DNA of 64,000 nucleotides, from the NCBI GenBank assembly GCA_021801255.1, contig JAJYYH010000001.1, forward strand, positions 1 through 64,000, given 5' to 3'. Below, piece after piece: positions 27,872 to 36,669 of this stretch; position 1 is the first letter of the stretch, and the number at the start of each line of letters is the position of its first letter. A program made the translations under genes and the position numbers. This DNA is from Pseudomonadota bacterium. GTDB lineage: Bacteria; Pseudomonadota; Alphaproteobacteria; Acetobacterales; Acetobacteraceae. Below the pieces are notes generated by a model. The model searched no databases, was not told where the DNA came from, and saw nothing but the letters and a program-made list of their open reading frames with translations.

Positions 27872-28615
27872 ATGACCCGCGATGAAATCCTCGCCTCTTC
27901 CGCCATGCCGCTTTGCTGCCCGAGCTATCCCAAGGGCCCCTATCGCTTCGTCAACCGCGAATATCTGGTCGTCCATTACGAAAGCGACCCCGATGCCATC
28001 CGCGCCGCACTGCCCGAGCCGCTGGAGCCGGACGGCAATCACGTGTTCTTCGAATGGATGAAAATGCCGGATTCCTACGGTTTCGGGAGCTATCAGGAGA
28101 GCGGCTGCGGCATCGCGGCGAAATGGAATGGCACGCCGTGCAACTATAGCGCGCAGATGTATCTCGATGACGAGGCGCCGACCACGGGGGGCCGCGAAAT
28201 CTGGGGTTTCCCCAAGAAAATCGGTCAGCCCAATCTCCGCGTCATCCACGATACGCTCACGGGCACGCTGCACTATGACGATATCCGCGTCGCGATGGGC
28301 ACGATGTCCTATAAATATCAGAATCTTGCCCAGGATAATGCCAAGGTGAAGGCGGAGATGGGCAAGCTCAATGTCAACCTCAAATTCATCCCCCATGTCG
28401 ATGGCTCGCCGCGCATCGCCGAACTGATCGGCTATCACCTCACCGATATCGACCTCAAGGGCGCCTGGGCCGGGCCGGCGCGGCTCGATCTGGTGCCGCA
28501 TGTCAACTGCCGCGTCGCCGATCTGCCGGTGCGGAAGATTCTCTATGGGCGGCACTTGATCGCCGATCTCACCCTGCCCTACGGCAAGGTTCTGCACGAC
28601 TATCTCGCCGCCTGA
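27872..28615 (+). CDS. adc: acetoacetate decarboxylase
   Basis: 247 residues, the same length class as the clostridial enzyme. It converts acetoacetate to acetone and CO2. Numbering coincides with the characterised enzyme: Glu76 in SYQESGCG, and Lys115/Lys116 in EIWGFPKK, with Lys115 the Schiff-base residue. AAGGAGAG lies just before the ATG. A 3-hydroxybutyrate dehydrogenase gene follows after 29 bases, so the two probably work on acetoacetate from ketone bodies or polyhydroxybutyrate. Related proteins with this motif can also act on other beta-keto acids. Confidence 0.9.
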   Translation: MTRDEILASSAMPLCCPSYPKGPYRFVNREYLVVHYESDPDAIRAALPEPLEPDGNHVFFEWMKMPDSYGFGSYQESGCGIAAKWNGTPCNYSAQMYLDDEAPTTGGREIWGFPKKIGQPNLRVIHDTLTGTLHYDDIRVAMGTMSYKYQNLAQDNAKVKAEMGKLNVNLKFIPHVDGSPRIAELIGYHLTDIDLKGAWAGPARLDLVPHVNCRVADLPVRKILYGRHLIADLTLPYGKVLHDYLAA

Positions 28616-28644
28616 GCGTATTCACCTCGAAGGAGAAACATATC

Positions 28645-29430
28645 ATGAATCTCAAGGGTAAAGTGGCCCTCGTCACCGGCTCGACGAGCGGTATCGGCCT
28701 CGGCATCGCCCGCGCGCTCGCCGCCGAAGGCGCGCATCTCATGCTGAACGGGCTCGGCGATCGCGCCGTGATCGACAAGCTGGTCGCGGACCTTGCCCAC
28801 GAATTCGCCGTCAAGACCGCCTATTCCGCCGCCGACATGGCCAAGCCCGCCGAAATCCGCGCGATGATCCTGGAGGCGCAAAAAACCCTCGGTGGCCTCG
28901 ACATCTTGGTGAACAATGCCGGCATTCAGTTCGTCGCCCCCATCGAGGAATTTCCTGCCGAGAAATGGGACGCGATTATCGCCATCAACCTCTCGGCCGC
29001 CTTCCATGCCATCAGCGCCGCGCTGCCCGCGATGAAGCAGAAGCGCTGGGGGCGGATCATCAATATCGCCTCCGCCCATGGCCTCGTCGCGAGCCCGCAG
29101 AAGGCGGCCTATGTCGCGGCCAAGCACGGCATCGTCGGCTTGACCAAGGTGGTTGCCATCGAGGCCGCCAATGACGGCGTCACGGCAAACGCCATCTGCC
29201 CCGGCTGGGTGCTGACCCCCTTGGTCGAGAAACAGCTCCAGGACCGCGCCAAGGCAAAGGGCACCACGGTCGATCAGGAAAAAAAGGCGATGCTGGCGGA
29301 AACCCAGCCGATGCACCAATTCTCCAGCCCCGAGGAAATCGGCGCACTCGCCGTGTTCCTTTGCTCGGAGGGCGCCAAAACCATCACCGGCGTGCCGCTT
29401 TCGATCGACGGCGGCTGGGTTGCGCATTAA
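28645..29430 (+). CDS. bdhA: 3-hydroxybutyrate dehydrogenase (SDR family)
   Basis: 261 residues. The short-chain dehydrogenase motifs are complete: TGSTSGIGLGIA for NAD, NNAGIQFV, and the catalytic Ser (NIASAHG) with Tyr and Lys (YVAAKHG). The IQFVAPIEEFP and HGLVASPQKAAY segments are those of D-3-hydroxybutyrate dehydrogenase. It interconverts 3-hydroxybutyrate and acetoacetate. AAGGAG lies ten bases before the ATG. It directly follows adc and is followed by two palindromes. Confidence 0.93.
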   Translation: MNLKGKVALVTGSTSGIGLGIARALAAEGAHLMLNGLGDRAVIDKLVADLAHEFAVKTAYSAADMAKPAEIRAMILEAQKTLGGLDILVNNAGIQFVAPIEEFPAEKWDAIIAINLSAAFHAISAALPAMKQKRWGRIINIASAHGLVASPQKAAYVAAKHGIVGLTKVVAIEAANDGVTANAICPGWVLTPLVEKQLQDRAKAKGTTVDQEKKAMLAETQPMHQFSSPEEIGALAVFLCSEGAKTITGVPLSIDGGWVAH

Positions 29431-29437
29431 TAATGCA

Positions 29438-29519
29438 GGGTGAGGGGCGCCGCCCCTCACCCCGCCAGGTACAGAATTCCCCTGGACCGGCTAGGGCTTC
29501 AGGCACAGCCGGTCCGGGG
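29438..29519 (+). terminator. two consecutive palindromes after bdhA
   Basis: The first is a 12-bp stem with one central base at 29438-29462 (GGGTGAGGGGCG and its complement). The second pairs CCCCTGGACCGGCT (29479-29492) with AGCCGGTCCGGGG (29507-29519) with one bulged base. No strong U-run follows, so factor-dependent termination or 3'-end protection is as likely as intrinsic termination. Confidence 0.5.
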
Positions 29520-29563
29520 CGGTGCCCTGGCCTTTTTCCTTGTCCGCGGGCTATCTTCCGGCG

Positions 29564-30529
29564 ATGAGCCAGACGCCGCTTTTCCTTGATACCGAGCGCC
29601 CCGCCGTTCCCGATCTGATCGTGCCACGGGGTGTCGTGCCGTTTCATCTTGCCGATGCGCCGGTGCGTGGACGGCTGGTGCGGCTTGGTCCGCTGGCCGC
29701 GGCTCTGCTTGGCCGCCATGATCATCCGCTCGCCGTGCGTCGCCTCGCCGGCGAAGCGCTGGCGCTCGCCGCGGGCCTTGCCGGGGCGCTCAAATTCCGC
29801 GGTTCCTTCAGTCTGCAGACCAAGGGCGATGGACCGGTGCGCACGCTGGTTGCTGACTGCACCGAGCTGGGCGCTCTGCGCTGCTACGCCTCGTTAGCGG
29901 CATTGCCCGAGGCGCCTGCCGCGAACGCTTCGGCGCGGGATCTGCTTGGCAGCGGCTATCTCGCCTTCACCGTCGATCAAGGTGGCGAGCGTGAACGCCA
30001 TCAGGGGATCGTCGCGATCACGGGCGAAACCCTCGCCGAGATGGCCGGGCATTATTTCGCCACCAGCGAGCAGCACGCCTGCCACATCCTCCTCGCCTCC
30101 GCCGAAACCGCGCAAGGCTGGCGGGCCTCGGGCCTGATCCTGGAACGCATCGCCGAAAGCGACGACGCCAGCCCCGCGCGCGCGGCGGACGAAGAGGACT
30201 GGCAGACCGCCGCCCTGCTCGCCGCGACAGCAACGGCCGCCGAATTGCTCGACGACGCACTCGCCCCCGAAACCCTGCTGCACCGCTTGTTCCACGGCAC
30301 CGGGCTGCGCCTCGGCCAGCCCCGCGCGCTCGCTTTCGGCTGCCGTTGCTCGCGGGCCCGGCTGGCGGCGATTCTCGACAGTTTCTCCCCCGACGATCTC
30401 GACGCCATGGCGGTCGCCGCCGACATTGTCATGACTTGCGAGTTCTGCAATGTCGATTTCCACTTTCCTCGCGCCAGCCTGGGCGGCAATGCGGGGGAGA
30501 TATTATCGGGACGGAACCGCGAGGCTTGA
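29564..30529 (+). CDS. hslO: redox-regulated chaperone Hsp33
   Basis: About 321 residues. Hsp33 is inactive when its four cysteines hold zinc and becomes a holdase on oxidation. The C-terminal switch is intact: FGCRCSRARL and, about 27 residues on, VMTCEFCNVDFHF (C-x-C plus C-x-x-C). The N-terminal core contains LKFRGSFSLQTKGDGP and the QGIVAITG region. The ATG at 29564 fits the family start (MSQTPLF); the open frame before it is not conserved in style, and the ribosome-binding site is weak. It stands alone between the bdhA palindromes and a lipoprotein. Confidence 0.92.
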   Translation: MSQTPLFLDTERPAVPDLIVPRGVVPFHLADAPVRGRLVRLGPLAAALLGRHDHPLAVRRLAGEALALAAGLAGALKFRGSFSLQTKGDGPVRTLVADCTELGALRCYASLAALPEAPAANASARDLLGSGYLAFTVDQGGERERHQGIVAITGETLAEMAGHYFATSEQHACHILLASAETAQGWRASGLILERIAESDDASPARAADEEDWQTAALLAATATAAELLDDALAPETLLHRLFHGTGLRLGQPRALAFGCRCSRARLAAILDSFSPDDLDAMAVAADIVMTCEFCNVDFHFPRASLGGNAGEILSGRNREA

Positions 30530-30561
30530 CCGCAACCGTCCCGCTCCGCCACTTTTCTCCC

Positions 30562-30581
30562 GCGCGGCGGCATCGCCGCGC
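30562..30581 (+). terminator. 8-bp GC hairpin after hslO
   Basis: GCGCGGCG (30562-30569) and CGCCGCGC (30574-30581) form an 8-bp stem with a GCAT loop, 32 bases after the hslO stop. There is no U-run directly behind it, although TTCTCTCTTTCC follows some 15 bases on. Confidence 0.4.
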
Positions 30582-30628
30582 AGTATCGACACGTTCTCTC
30601 TTTCCTCGCTTCATGGCCGGATCAATCA

Positions 30629-31249
30629 ATGTTCAACCTCGGGCGCTTGCCGCGTCTCTCCCGCCTTCTGCCTCTGATGCGCGCGGTGGTCTTGCCGCTG
30701 ATCGTGCTTGCGGCGTGCAGCCACACGCCGAGCCCGGATTATCCGCTGCTGCGCTATACCTACCTCACCCCGCTCCGGCTCAATGTCGCGAGCATCGAGA
30801 TCGATGACAGCTGGGTGCCGGATGACCCCGCGGATGTCTCGCGCCTGTCGCCCGAGCCGCCCGAGGATGCGCTCAAGCAGATGGCACATGACCGGCTGAT
30901 CGCCTCCGGCAATAGTGGGCGTGCGGTATTCAAGGTCGAGGATGCCGGGATTCGTCGCGAGGGCCCCTGGCTCTATGGCCATCTCGCGGTGAAGCTCAGC
31001 CTGTCGGACGCTGACGGCCAGCACACCGGCTTCGCCGAGGCCTCGGTCGCGCGCAATGTCGGCGTTCCCGAGGAAGGCGGCGATGTAGCGCTGCGTCAGA
31101 CGCTCTATGACATGACCAAAGCGATGATGGACAACATGAATGTCGAGTTCGAATACCAGGTGCGCCATTCGCTGCATGACTGGCTACAGGAAACCAGCCC
31201 CGGCTCTAGCGCCGTGCCGAGCCCGGTTGAGCAGCAGCCGCTGAATTAA
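30629..31249 (+). CDS. unrecognised lipoprotein
   Basis: 206 residues. A hydrophobic leader ends in LPLIVLAAC, a lipobox with Cys at residue 30, so the protein should be lipid-anchored. The mature part contains LNVASIEIDDSWVPDD and a helical YDMTKAMMDNMNVEFEYQVR stretch. There is no known catalytic motif. It resembles small periplasmic lipoproteins that alphaproteobacteria carry near ftsK/lolA, but I cannot name the family. It lies 111 bases before ftsK on the same strand. Confidence 0.7.
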   Translation: MFNLGRLPRLSRLLPLMRAVVLPLIVLAACSHTPSPDYPLLRYTYLTPLRLNVASIEIDDSWVPDDPADVSRLSPEPPEDALKQMAHDRLIASGNSGRAVFKVEDAGIRREGPWLYGHLAVKLSLSDADGQHTGFAEASVARNVGVPEEGGDVALRQTLYDMTKAMMDNMNVEFEYQVRHSLHDWLQETSPGSSAVPSPVEQQPLN

Positions 31250-31318
31250 CGATCGAGGGCCGGGTGCCCCGCCCCCGACCTTATCTGCAAGGCGATTTCG
31301 TAATTTCCTTTCAGGTCT

Positions 31319-31350
31319 TTCTGAGGTATCATGAAAGTATGACCTCAGAA
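31319..31350 (+). promoter_or_regulatory. inverted repeat overlapping the ftsK ribosome-binding site
   Basis: TTCTGAGGT (31319-31327) is exactly complementary to ACCTCAGAA (31342-31350), and an inner CAT/ATG pair extends the stem after a two-base bulge. The last bases are part of the ftsK ribosome-binding site AGAAGGA (31347-31353), and the ATG is at 31361. It could be a repressor operator or an RNA hairpin limiting ribosome access. Confidence 0.55.
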
Positions 31351-31360
31351 GGATGCTCGC

Positions 31361-33787
31361 ATGGCTTTGGCCGCTTCCCGGCGTGGTGGTGCCGCTGACC
31401 CCGGCGCGCAGCTGCTTGCTTCCCCTCGGCTGCGCGGCCTGATCTTTCGCCGGCTTGCCGAGCTTGCGGGGCTCGGGCTGGCGCTGCTCGGCCTGACCCT
31501 GCTGGTCGCCCTCGTCTCCTACGCGCCGAGCGATCCCTCGCTCGACACCGCGACTGCCGGCGCGGTGCGCAACCTCGCCGGGCCGCTCGGCGCGGTGATC
31601 GCCGATCTGCTGCTGCAAGGTCTCGGCCTCGCCGCGGCCCTGCCGGGGATCGCGCTGCTGGCCTGGGCGTGGCGGATCGCGGCGCATCGCGGGATTTCGG
31701 CGGCGCCGCTCCGGATTCTGGCGCTGCTGGCGGCGCTCCCGGTGCTCGCCGCCTGGTTCGCGACCCTGCCGATCGCCGCCGGCTGGCCGAGCCCGGCCGG
31801 TCCCGGCGGGGCGCTCGGCGAGGGGCTGGCGCGGATTGGGCTTGCCGCCGGGCGCGGAGTGCTTGGACCACTCGGTGCGGTGATCGTGGTCGTGTTGGGT
31901 GCGGCGCTTGCCTTCAGCCTCGCGGTGCTCGGCCTCGGCCTCTCGGCCAAGGAGTGGCGAGCCGCCGCGCGCACCAGCGGCGCTCTCGCGCGGGGTGGGT
32001 TTCGCCATAGCCAGGGCGCCGCGCGGCGCCTCAAAGCCCTCGGCGGGCGCGCCAGGGCGCTGCTGGCGCCGATTCTCGGCCGCGATCTTCTGCACGCCCC
32101 GCCCCAGGGGTTCGTTGGCGCTGCGGCGGCGTTCAGCACCACACCAACTACCTTCGCCGACCATGAGCCGCGCGCCGGCGAACCCACGGCGCCGACTGCC
32201 GCGGGCGTGCGGCGCATCCTCACCGCGCGCCCAACCCCGCCGGCGCCGCGCCAGCAGCAATTACCCCTGCCGGAAGCCGGCTGGCAGTTCCCCGCGGTTT
32301 CCCTGCTCAAACCGGCGCCGGCGCGCGCTGCCAGCGGGCCGAGCGCCGATGCGCTCGAGGCCAATGCCCGACTGCTCGAAACGGTACTCGCCGATTACGG
32401 CGTCCAGGGCGCGATCCGTGATATCCGCCCGGGCCCGGTGGTGACGCTCTATGAGCTGGAGCCAGCGCCCGGCATCCGGAGCGCCCGCGTCATCGGGCTT
32501 GCCGACGATGTCGCGCGCAGCCTCTCGGTGGTCGCCGTGCGCATCGCGACCGTGCCGGGCCGCAACGTGATCGGCATCGAGGTGCCCAACGCCAAACGCG
32601 AAACCGTCTATCTCTCCGAGCTGCTGGAAAGCGAGGCGTGGCACAAGCATCCCGGCAAGCTCGCCCTAGCGCTCGGCAAGGATATCTCGGGCGCTCCGGT
32701 GATGGCCGATCTCGCGCGCATGCCGCATCTGCTGATCGCCGGCACCACCGGCTCGGGCAAGTCGGTCGGCGTCAACGCGATGATCCTGAGCCTCTTGTAC
32801 CGGCTCTCGCCGGACCAATGCCGGCTCATCATGATCGACCCCAAAATGCTCGAACTCTCGGTCTATGAGGGCATTCCGCACCTCATGGCGCCGGTGGTGA
32901 CGGAACCCGCCAAGGCGGTGACGGCGCTGAAATGGACGGTGCGCGAGATGGAGCGCCGCTATCGCGCGATGAGCCAGCTCGGCGTGCGCAATATCGGCGG
33001 CTACAATGAGCGGGTGGCCGAAGCGCGCGCCAAGGGCGAGGTGGTGACGCGGCGGGTGCAGACCGGCTTCGACCTGGAAACCGGCCGGCCGGTATTCGAG
33101 GAGCAGCCGCTGGCGCTCGAGCCCCTCCCCTTCATCGTCGTCTTCATCGACGAGATGGCCGATCTGATGATGGTTGCCGGCAAAGAGATCGAGGCCGCGG
33201 TGCAGCGCCTAGCGCAGATGGCCCGCGCCGCCGGCATCCATGTCATCATGGCGACCCAGCGCCCCTCGGTCGATGTCATCACCGGCACCATCAAGGCCAA
33301 TTTTCCGACCCGGATCAGCTTCCAGGTGATCAGCAAGTTCGACAGCCGCACGATTCTCGGCGAGCAGGGCGCCGAACAACTGCTCGGCCAGGGCGATATG
33401 CTCTACATGATGGGCGGCGGGCGCATCACCCGCACCCACGGCCCCTTCGTCACCGACCGCGAGGTCGAGGATGTCGTGGCGTTCCTCCGCGACCAGGGCG
33501 AACCGGCCTATGTCGAGGAAGTAACGGAAGCCGCCGAGGATGACGGCGCTGGCGCGGCGTTCTCCGGCATGGCCGGCGCGGCGGAGGGGGAGCGTGGGCT
33601 GTTCGATCAGGCGGTCGATCTGGTGGCGCGCGAGGGAAAGGCCTCGACCTCGTTCATCCAGCGCCATCTCCAGATCGGCTATAACCGCGCCGCCAAGCTG
33701 ATCGAGCAGATGGAAAAGGAAGGTATCGTGAGCCCTGCGAATCACGTCGGCAAACGCGAGATCCTGGTGCGCCGGTCGGAGGAGTAA
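31361..33787 (+). CDS. ftsK: DNA translocase FtsK
   Basis: 808 residues. Four N-terminal membrane helices (residues about 25-195) anchor it at the septum. A linker of about 100 residues leads to the alpha domain and then the RecA-like motor: Walker A GTTGSGKS at 461-468, IDPKMLELSVYEGIPH, and Walker B FIVVFIDEMADLMM. The gamma winged helix that reads KOPS ends the protein (ASTSFIQRHLQIGYNRAAK). It pumps DNA toward dif during division and activates XerCD. The start at 31361 follows an AGAAGGA site that lies partly in a hairpin. Confidence 0.95.
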   Translation: MALAASRRGGAADPGAQLLASPRLRGLIFRRLAELAGLGLALLGLTLLVALVSYAPSDPSLDTATAGAVRNLAGPLGAVIADLLLQGLGLAAALPGIALLAWAWRIAAHRGISAAPLRILALLAALPVLAAWFATLPIAAGWPSPAGPGGALGEGLARIGLAAGRGVLGPLGAVIVVVLGAALAFSLAVLGLGLSAKEWRAAARTSGALARGGFRHSQGAARRLKALGGRARALLAPILGRDLLHAPPQGFVGAAAAFSTTPTTFADHEPRAGEPTAPTAAGVRRILTARPTPPAPRQQQLPLPEAGWQFPAVSLLKPAPARAASGPSADALEANARLLETVLADYGVQGAIRDIRPGPVVTLYELEPAPGIRSARVIGLADDVARSLSVVAVRIATVPGRNVIGIEVPNAKRETVYLSELLESEAWHKHPGKLALALGKDISGAPVMADLARMPHLLIAGTTGSGKSVGVNAMILSLLYRLSPDQCRLIMIDPKMLELSVYEGIPHLMAPVVTEPAKAVTALKWTVREMERRYRAMSQLGVRNIGGYNERVAEARAKGEVVTRRVQTGFDLETGRPVFEEQPLALEPLPFIVVFIDEMADLMMVAGKEIEAAVQRLAQMARAAGIHVIMATQRPSVDVITGTIKANFPTRISFQVISKFDSRTILGEQGAEQLLGQGDMLYMMGGGRITRTHGPFVTDREVEDVVAFLRDQGEPAYVEEVTEAAEDDGAGAAFSGMAGAAEGERGLFDQAVDLVAREGKASTSFIQRHLQIGYNRAAKLIEQMEKEGIVSPANHVGKREILVRRSEE

Positions 33788-33810
33788 TGATATCGCCATC
33801 TATCAGGCAC

Positions 33811-33892
33811 GGGGTTTCACCCCTGGACCCGAAGCGAAAGGCGGAGCCTTTGCTCTACCTTCCCGGGATGGGGTCGGCATCCTGGCCTTTAT
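33811..33892. terminator. hairpins between convergent ftsK and the deoR-type gene
   Basis: GGGG-TTTCA-CCCC at 33811-33823 and GGATG (33866-33870) with CATCC (33878-33882), followed by TGGCCTTTATTT, lie in the 146-base gap between the two convergent genes. The second stem with its T-rich tail is the better candidate for ending ftsK transcription. Both stems are short. Confidence 0.35.
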
Positions 33893-33933
33893 TTCAATGA
33901 GATAAATTCCGCACAAGCCCTGATGCCACCGGT

Positions 33934-34749
33934 TCAGCCCGGCGCCGGATCGAGCGGGGGCGCGCGGAAACTGGCGCGGGCCTCGCTTGTAATCCGCGCG
34001 TCGGTGATGATGCTGTCGAACGCGCTGAGGGGGGCGAAGAAAGCCGGTTTCAGCCGACCGAGCTTGGCCGTGTCCACCACCAGATGCCGCCGCATCGCCG
34101 CGGCGAGCGCCGCCTGCTTGATCGCCACCTCGTGGAAATTGGAACAGCTCGCACCCCGGGTCACATGGGCGCCGCCAGCCGAGAAAAACGCGATATTGAT
34201 GCCGAGGCGGCGCAAACGCTCCACCTGATCCTCGGCATAGAACGTCGCCGAGGAGGGATGAAATATCCCACCCAGCAGCAGCAATTGCGTGTTCGGCCGT
34301 TGCGCCGCGAGGCTTGCGATGTTGAGCGCGTAGCAGACGATGGTGAGCGGCATGCCCGCGGATAGCGCGGTCACCAGATGCGGCAGCGTCGTGCCGCAAT
34401 CGATGAAAACGGTATCGCCCTCGGCCACCAGCCGGGCGGCGTGGCGGGCGGCTTCTCGCTTGGCCCCGGCGCGGCTCTTCTGCTCACGATCGAGCACGTA
34501 GCGCGAGGGCGCGATGGGATAGGCGGGCGCCATCGGGGCGGCGGTAACGTGGCCGCCGAGCAGCGCAAGATCGGCCGCGCATGGGGCCCCCTCGGCAAGA
34601 TCGCGCCTGAGCGTCATCGGCGAAACGCCGAGCAGAAGCGCCGCCTCGGCAAGCCGCAACGCGCCCTGTTCGCGTACGAGGCGCCGCAATCGCCCGATCC
34701 GCTGCTCCCGGCGCGCCAGGATCACGCGCTTGACCTCGCTTTCCCCCAT
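33934..34749 (-). CDS. DeoR-family transcriptional regulator of the deoxyribose locus
   Basis: 271 residues. The N-terminal HTH (residues about 15-60: LRRLVREQGALRLAEAALLL, SPMTLRRDLAE) is of DeoR type, though the segment is slightly unusual for a family member. The C-terminal sugar-phosphate sensor shows GDTVFIDCGTTLPHLV, GASCSNFHEVAIKQA and VVDTAKLG. DeoR-family repressors release DNA when they bind a sugar phosphate; deoxyribose-5-phosphate is the natural guess here. It is divergent from deoC, with a 10+10 inverted repeat between them, so it very likely represses both itself and the operon. Confidence 0.88.
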   Translation of the reverse strand: MGESEVKRVILARREQRIGRLRRLVREQGALRLAEAALLLGVSPMTLRRDLAEGAPCAADLALLGGHVTAAPMAPAYPIAPSRYVLDREQKSRAGAKREAARHAARLVAEGDTVFIDCGTTLPHLVTALSAGMPLTIVCYALNIASLAAQRPNTQLLLLGGIFHPSSATFYAEDQVERLRRLGINIAFFSAGGAHVTRGASCSNFHEVAIKQAALAAAMRRHLVVDTAKLGRLKPAFFAPLSAFDSIITDARITSEARASFRAPPLDPAPG

Positions 34750-34793
34750 GCTCCGTTTCCTCGCTCAGCCGCGCTTGACGGCCCGGCCATCTG

Positions 34794-34827
34794 ATGTGAC
34801 AATCGCATCAAATGTGACGATTGTCAC
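34794..34827. promoter_or_regulatory. operator in the deoR-deoC divergent gap
   Basis: GTGACAATCG (34796-34805) and CGATTGTCAC (34818-34827) form a perfect 10-bp inverted repeat with a 12-base spacer. The same half-site also occurs in direct form (ATGTGACAATCG at 34794 and ATGTGACGATTG at 34812). It lies 45 bases from the regulator start and 29 from deoC, the usual place for a DeoR-type operator. Confidence 0.75.
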
Positions 34828-34856
34828 GCCCATCAATCGCCGCAGGGGAGGCGCCG

Positions 34857-35561
34857 ATGACCATTTCTCGCGGGGACGCCCCCGCCGTCACGACTTTCCC
34901 ACTCTCTCCCGCGGCACTGGTCAGGCTTATCGACCACACCATCCTACGGCCGGACGCGACGGAGGCCGATATCGGCCTCTATTGCGAAGAGGCGATGGCG
35001 CATCGCTTCCACGCCGTCTGCGTCAATCCGCTGCACGTCAAATTCGCCGCGCGCCAGCTCGCCGGCACGTCGGTGCGCACCTGTTCGGTGATCGCCTTTC
35101 CCTTCGGTGCCAGCACCAGCATGATCAAGGCGGCGGAAGCCGCCTGCGCGCTCGCCGATGGCGCCACCGAGATTGACATGGTGATCGATATTGGCGCGCT
35201 GAAGGAGGGCCGTCTGGCGGCGGTGCAAGCCGATATCACCGAGGTCCGCAAGGCGGTTGCGACCGCGGTCCTGAAGGTCATCATCGAGACCGCGTTGCTC
35301 ACGCGCGCGGAAAAGATCGCCGCGTGCCAGATAGCGGTGGCAGCCGGCGCGGATTTCGTGAAAACCTCGACCGGATATGCCGGCGGCGGCGCGACGGTCG
35401 CTGATGTCGCGCTGATACGCGAGACGGTCGGGCCTAAGATCGGGGTCAAGGCTTCGGGCGGTATCCGCCGGCCTGAGGAGGCCGCGGCGATGATCGCCGC
35501 CGGGGCCAATCGCCTGGGCAGCAGCGCCAGTCTCGCGCTAATTGGCGTTAATACCCATTGA
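34857..35561 (+). CDS. deoC: deoxyribose-phosphate aldolase
   Basis: 234 residues. It splits 2-deoxyribose-5-phosphate into glyceraldehyde-3-phosphate and acetaldehyde. The Schiff-base lysine is Lys169 in ADFVKTSTGY and the partner lysine is Lys198 in VKASGGIR; LIDHTILRPDAT opens the barrel. AGGGGAGG lies seven bases before the ATG at 34857; an in-frame TTG upstream is inside the operator. It is the first gene of a seven-gene operon with an ABC importer, a DUF4432 protein and a deoxyribokinase. Confidence 0.95.
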   Translation: MTISRGDAPAVTTFPLSPAALVRLIDHTILRPDATEADIGLYCEEAMAHRFHAVCVNPLHVKFAARQLAGTSVRTCSVIAFPFGASTSMIKAAEAACALADGATEIDMVIDIGALKEGRLAAVQADITEVRKAVATAVLKVIIETALLTRAEKIAACQIAVAAGADFVKTSTGYAGGGATVADVALIRETVGPKIGVKASGGIRRPEEAAAMIAAGANRLGSSASLALIGVNTH

Positions 35562-35593
35562 TTTCGTTTGAAACCATCAAGGAGGAAGCAAAA

Positions 35594-36661
35594 ATGATCA
35601 CCCGACGCCACCTGCATTCCCTGACGCTCGCGGCCCTTGCGGGCGCAAGCCTCGGCATCCCGCGTGCCTTCGCCGCATCCGGCCCGGTTGATGTCAGCAA
35701 AGTGCCGAAGGACATCACCGCCAAGGCGGTCGGCAAGAAATTCTCCATGGCGACGGTCGTGAAAGTCGATGGCATCGCCTGGTTCGACCGTATGCGCGAA
35801 GGCGTCAAGCAGTTCAAGGACGACACCGGGCATGATACCTGGATGGTCGGCCCGAGCCAGGCCGACGCCGCGGCGCAGGTCCAGATCGTGGAAAGCCTGA
35901 TCGCGCAAGGGGTCGATGCCATCTGCATCGTTCCTTTCTCGGTCGAGGCGGTCGAGCCCGTGCTCAAGAAGGCGCGCGATCGCGGCATCGTGGTGATCTC
36001 GCACGAGGCCTCCAACCTCAACAACACCGATTACGATATCGAGGCCTTCGACAACCGCGCCTATGGCGCCAAGCTGATGGAGGTGCTGGCGAAGCAGATG
36101 GGCGGCGAAGGCGGCTATGTCTGCACCGTCGGCAGCCTCACCTCGCAATCACAGAACGAATGGATCGACGGCGGCATCGCCTATCAAAAGGCGCATTTCC
36201 CGAAAATGTTCGAGGTCACCAAGCGCATCGAAACCTATGACGACGCCAACACGGACTATACCAAACTCAAGGAAGTTCTCACTACCTACCCCAAGCTCCG
36301 CGGCATTCTCGGCGGCCCGATGCCGACCTCGGCCGGCGCCGGGCGGCTGATCGCCGAACGCGGGCTCAAGGGCAAGCTCTTCTTCTCGGGCACCGGCCTG
36401 GTATCGGTCGCTGGCCAATACCTGAAAGATGGGGATATCGACTATATACAGTTCTGGGATCCCGCCGTGGCCGGCTACGCGATGAACATCCTTGCGGTCA
36501 TGGCCTTGGCCAAGCATCGTGACCAGATCAAGCAGGGCCTCGACCTTGGTCTCACCGGGTACACCCATCTCACGACGCCCGATCCGAAGCGGCCGAACCT
36601 GCTTTATGGCGCGGGCTGGGTCGGCGTGACCAAGGAAAACATGAACCAATACAATTTCTGA
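35594..36661 (+). CDS. periplasmic sugar-binding protein of ABC importer (probable deoxyribose)
   Basis: 355 residues. A Tat-like signal (TRRHLHSLTLAALAGA, cleavage near AFAAS) precedes a type I periplasmic binding fold of the ribose/AI-2 group: a first strand (SMATVVKVDGIAWFDRM), VQIVESLIAQGVDAICIVPF, and ISHEASN at the hinge. It should capture a pentose and deliver it to the two permeases encoded downstream. AAGGAGG stands nine bases before the ATG. A short hairpin follows the stop, which may let this gene be expressed above the membrane components. The ligand is inferred from deoC and deoK neighbours. Confidence 0.88.
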   Translation: MITRRHLHSLTLAALAGASLGIPRAFAASGPVDVSKVPKDITAKAVGKKFSMATVVKVDGIAWFDRMREGVKQFKDDTGHDTWMVGPSQADAAAQVQIVESLIAQGVDAICIVPFSVEAVEPVLKKARDRGIVVISHEASNLNNTDYDIEAFDNRAYGAKLMEVLAKQMGGEGGYVCTVGSLTSQSQNEWIDGGIAYQKAHFPKMFEVTKRIETYDDANTDYTKLKEVLTTYPKLRGILGGPMPTSAGAGRLIAERGLKGKLFFSGTGLVSVAGQYLKDGDIDYIQFWDPAVAGYAMNILAVMALAKHRDQIKQGLDLGLTGYTHLTTPDPKRPNLLYGAGWVGVTKENMNQYNF

Positions 36662-36669
36662 CCTCGGCA

